Assembly: GCA_011389895.1 (NCBI GenBank) | Contig: JAABTN010000031.1 | Coordinates: 1-35,975 of the forward strand | DNA length: 35,975 bases | DNA from: Maritimibacter sp. | Lineage (GTDB): Bacteria > Pseudomonadota > Alphaproteobacteria > Rhodobacterales > Rhodobacteraceae | Direction: 5' to 3' | Shown: positions 34,228 to 35,975 of the stretch, one piece after another | Layout: each line of letters opens with the position of its first letter | How positions within the stretch are numbered: the stretch's first letter is position 1 | Notes under the pieces: generated by a model | Database searches by the model: none | What the model was told of the DNA's origin: nothing | Seen by the model: only the letters and a program-made list of their open reading frames with translations | Made by a program: the position numbers and the translations under genes

Positions 34228-34442
34228 TCGCAGGGTTGCCCAAACCGCTGCGCTGGATCGTCGCCATGGCCATACCCCTGGCCGCCTCGGTCGTGCTGGT
34301 GGTTTTCGACGCGCGATTGCCGTTCGGGAATGACACCGTCGGGGCCATGTTGCGCGGGCTGGTGATCGGCGCGATCACCGTCGCGGCCATCCGGTTCATG
34401 CGCTTGGGCAAATGGGACAAACAGAAGACCGACGATGCCTGA
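34224..34442 (+). CDS. Small membrane protein, function unknown
   Basis: A 72-residue protein with two hydrophobic segments (about residues 9-27, LRWIVAMAIPLAASVVLVVF, and 40-58, GAMLRGLVIGAITVAAIRFM) and a basic C-terminus (RLGKWDKQKTDDA). It overlaps the coiled-coil gene by 4 bases and the next gene by 8 bases, so the three are almost certainly translated together. It may anchor the coiled-coil protein or its neighbour at the membrane; this is inference from gene order only. Confidence 0.65.
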   Translation: MIAGLPKPLRWIVAMAIPLAASVVLVVFDARLPFGNDTVGAMLRGLVIGAITVAAIRFMRLGKWDKQKTDDA

Positions 34443-35577
34443 AACAGACGCCATGCCGGACGATCACAGCGCGCTCGAAGACACCCGGGTCACCCGCCGC
34501 TATTTCCGCAAATTCCGGGCGATCACCGCCCATCTCGCGCGGGTCGCCGGGGTGATGGAGAGCGAAGGCAGCCTCGACAAACAAGAGGTCGAGGTGCTGG
34601 CGCGCTACATCGTGAGCCTTGGCTTCACCTTCCGCGCGCTCGCCAACAAATACCACATGTCGGGCCGCATGGCCGGGCTCGGCCCCGGCAGGCTGACCTT
34701 CGATCGCGAGGAAAGCGGTTTTCCGATCCACGCCGAGCTTTTGCAGATGGCCTCCGACGCCGCGCAGGCGACAAAGCACCTCAAGACCCTGCCGTCGCAG
34801 GCAAAGCTGCGCGACCAGATGGTGAAGGAAATCGTGGGCGCGCTCACGATCCCCACCAAGCTGCAATACGCCATGTCGCAACGGCTTTATTACGAAGAGA
34901 TGGCCAAGGGCGATCTGTTCTGGCCCCAGATGGACCCTGACGCCATCTGGCGCGGCAACAGCGGCGAGGGCCGGGATTTGCGCCGCAAATACATTGTTCA
35001 TTGGGCCGTCTATGACAGCGGGCTGAACCTTCCGACGATCTATCTCATGGACTTGGAAGACACCGGGCGCGTCGCCTTGCCGAAGGATGAAAGCCGCTGG
35101 CCGCAGGTGCAGGCGCATCTCGTGGCGCAGGCCATGGGCGGGCTGAAGCTCGTCACCATCGCCAGCGGCTTTGACCACGATTTCGACGATCTGCACCCCA
35201 AGCGGCTGAAGCGCATCCACGTCGGGCCGATGTATTCGCACGCCTTCACCCGCCAGACCGGCCCGCTCCGCGACATGCTGGCCGAAGCCCGCGCCCCGGA
35301 GGGCGAGGATTGGGCGCTGGCATGGACCATGGAAGAGCTGGAAAGCGAACGGGTCGAGACCGAGAAGGCGGGCTGGTTCGGGCGCGTCGAACGCGAGGTC
35401 TTCGCGCTCGACCCGTTCTCGGGGCGCGGGGCCGACACCGGCGCGACGCGCATGAGCCGCGCGGTGATCCTGCCCCAAAGACCGTTCCAGGTGCTGGCCG
35501 AGAACAACCCGCCGGGGTTTCGGGACGTGCGCAAATTCGTCGTCAGCCCCGGGGGTCAGGTGCTCAGTTACTGGTAA
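34435..35577 (+). CDS. Protein of unknown function, 380 residues
   Basis: I do not recognise a family. The protein is soluble, without signal peptide. Residues 20-70 are helical (RRYFRKFRAITAHLARVAGV), and the middle has HWAVYDSGLNLPTIYLMDLED (197-217 region) and a His/Asp-rich GFDHDFDDLHPKRLKRIHVGP. The C-terminus PPGFRDVRKFVVSPGGQVLSYW is well ordered and ends aromatic. It overlaps the small membrane protein gene by 8 bases. The tight overlap with the coiled-coil gene suggests one complex. It is followed by a 95-base gap with hairpins and another unknown gene. Confidence 0.7.
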   Translation: MPETDAMPDDHSALEDTRVTRRYFRKFRAITAHLARVAGVMESEGSLDKQEVEVLARYIVSLGFTFRALANKYHMSGRMAGLGPGRLTFDREESGFPIHAELLQMASDAAQATKHLKTLPSQAKLRDQMVKEIVGALTIPTKLQYAMSQRLYYEEMAKGDLFWPQMDPDAIWRGNSGEGRDLRRKYIVHWAVYDSGLNLPTIYLMDLEDTGRVALPKDESRWPQVQAHLVAQAMGGLKLVTIASGFDHDFDDLHPKRLKRIHVGPMYSHAFTRQTGPLRDMLAEARAPEGEDWALAWTMEELESERVETEKAGWFGRVEREVFALDPFSGRGADTGATRMSRAVILPQRPFQVLAENNPPGFRDVRKFVVSPGGQVLSYW

Positions 35578-35580
35578 GGT

Positions 35581-35607
35581 TGCACCCCGGACCGGGTCCG
35601 GGGTGCA
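35581..35607. repeat. 27-base perfect palindrome (hairpin)
   Basis: TGCACCCCGGACC (35581-35593) and GGTCCGGGGTGCA (35595-35607) pair perfectly around a single G, so the actual loop must open a few pairs. It starts 3 bases after the stop of the 380-residue gene. No T-tract follows, so it is more likely an mRNA-stabilising or partial termination stem. Confidence 0.6.
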
Positions 35608-35614
35608 CCACCCC

Positions 35615-35654
35615 GGGGGGCCAGCCCCCCGGACCCCCCGGAATATTTATGGAA
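35615..35654 (-). repeat. Intergenic hairpin repeat, copy 2 (AAATATTC core)
   Basis: On the reverse strand TTCCATAAATATTCCGGGGG leads to a 7-base G/C hairpin (35615-35621 with 35624-35630, loop CA). This matches copy 1 at 5334-5392 in the TTCCnnAAATATTCnGGGGG head and the G/C tail. The element ends 18 bases before the next start codon and so supplies part of that gene's leader. Confidence 0.6.
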
Positions 35655-35672
35655 CAGTGAAGAGGATCAGGG

Positions 35673-35975
35673 ATGTCTATGCCGGCCGATCAAATGGAGC
35701 TTCGAGAAGACGAGATCCGCGCCCATTACGAGGCCGCCGCCGGGCTTTTGCACGGGTTCGATCATACCCCGCGTCTGGCCAAGGCCAAGGAGGTCGCACG
35801 CCCCGAGCTGTCCCCCGGCGTCAGCCGCAGTCGCAGGTTCCGCGCGACCACGCCCGGGCTTGTCACGCGCTCGACCGCGCGGCCCGAGGGGGTGCGGCTG
35901 ATCGAGCGGATCGAGACCGCCGATGGCGATGATCCGATCGTCTCGCCGCTTCAGGCCAGCGCGCTGCACGGGTTG
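35673..35975 (+). CDS. Protein of unknown function, N-terminal part, cut by window edge
   Basis: An open frame from the ATG at 35673 (preceded by GAAGAGGATCAGGG) runs 101 codons to the window end. The start reads MSMPADQMELREDEIRAHYE, is acidic and helical with no signal peptide, then becomes Arg- and Pro-rich (SPGVSRSRRFRATTPGLVTRS split over residues 49-69), likely a disordered linker, and ends in VRLIERIETADGDDPIVSP. I do not recognise a family from this part. An in-frame ATG at residue 8 is an alternative start. It follows the unknown 380-residue gene and is probably in the same operon. Confidence 0.65.
   Translation, partial: MSMPADQMELREDEIRAHYEAAAGLLHGFDHTPRLAKAKEVARPELSPGVSRSRRFRATTPGLVTRSTARPEGVRLIERIETADGDDPIVSPLQASALHGL

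Noticed and set aside
1..35975. Mobile elements, prophage or CRISPR
   Set aside because: No transposase, integrase, phage structural gene, terminal repeats or regularly spaced repeats were found on reading either strand.

Overview
The window is GC-rich bacterial DNA, packed with genes, with high GC at third codon positions and short overlaps (ATGA, TGATG) inside operons. The gene content (PCuAC copper chaperone, L28 close to an MFS gene, a LIV transporter with acyl-CoA genes, MeaB, HrpB, PiT) and a short intergenic hairpin repeat with an AAATATTC core point to an alphaproteobacterium, most likely a marine Rhodobacteraceae (roseobacter group). This is inference from gene content; no rRNA is present to confirm it. 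I saw no tRNA, rRNA, insertion sequence, integrase, phage gene or CRISPR array, and no gene-free gap longer than 300 bases.

Left part (1-7.2 kb), housekeeping and single genes: the start of a DNA methyltransferase running off the left edge; a PfkB sugar-phosphate kinase; a small exported protein tail to tail with a low-molecular-weight tyrosine phosphatase; a CobB-type sirtuin; a copper pair (DUF2946-like exported protein and PCuAC chaperone), perhaps with a third small gene; a methyltransferase that is a good candidate for DsyB, the key enzyme of DMSP synthesis in marine Alphaproteobacteria; ribosomal protein L28 with its own promoter and terminator; and an MFS exporter.

Middle (7.3-21.4 kb), the main functional unit: two divergent operons flank a TetR-type regulator and share a symmetric promoter/operator region near 15.1 kb. 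Leftward run a 14-residue leader peptide, LivH, LivM, LivG, LivF, a long-chain-type acyl-CoA ligase, the periplasmic binding protein and an acyl-CoA dehydrogenase. Rightward run TetR, thiolase, a FadJ/FadB-type bifunctional beta-oxidation enzyme, an alpha-methylacyl-CoA racemase-like family III protein and a nitronate monooxygenase-family flavoprotein. Together they can import a carboxylic acid, activate it to its CoA ester and carry out full beta-oxidation; the racemase suggests a 2-methyl-branched substrate.

Right part (21.5-36 kb): a LysE exporter, a type I ABC exporter, a sulfotransferase behind the MeaB GTPase, a DUF3108 protein, the HrpB helicase, a Nudix hydrolase with an atypical Nudix box, a PiT phosphate transporter with a Pho-box-like triple repeat over its translation start region, and an M20 metallopeptidase. 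The window ends in a tightly overlapping cluster of poorly characterised genes: a coiled-coil, TelA-like protein, a small membrane protein, a 380-residue unknown and a fourth unknown cut by the right edge. The most interesting items are the divergent catabolic island with its coupled leader peptide, the DsyB candidate, the Pho-box position at pit, and the uncharacterised right-end cluster.
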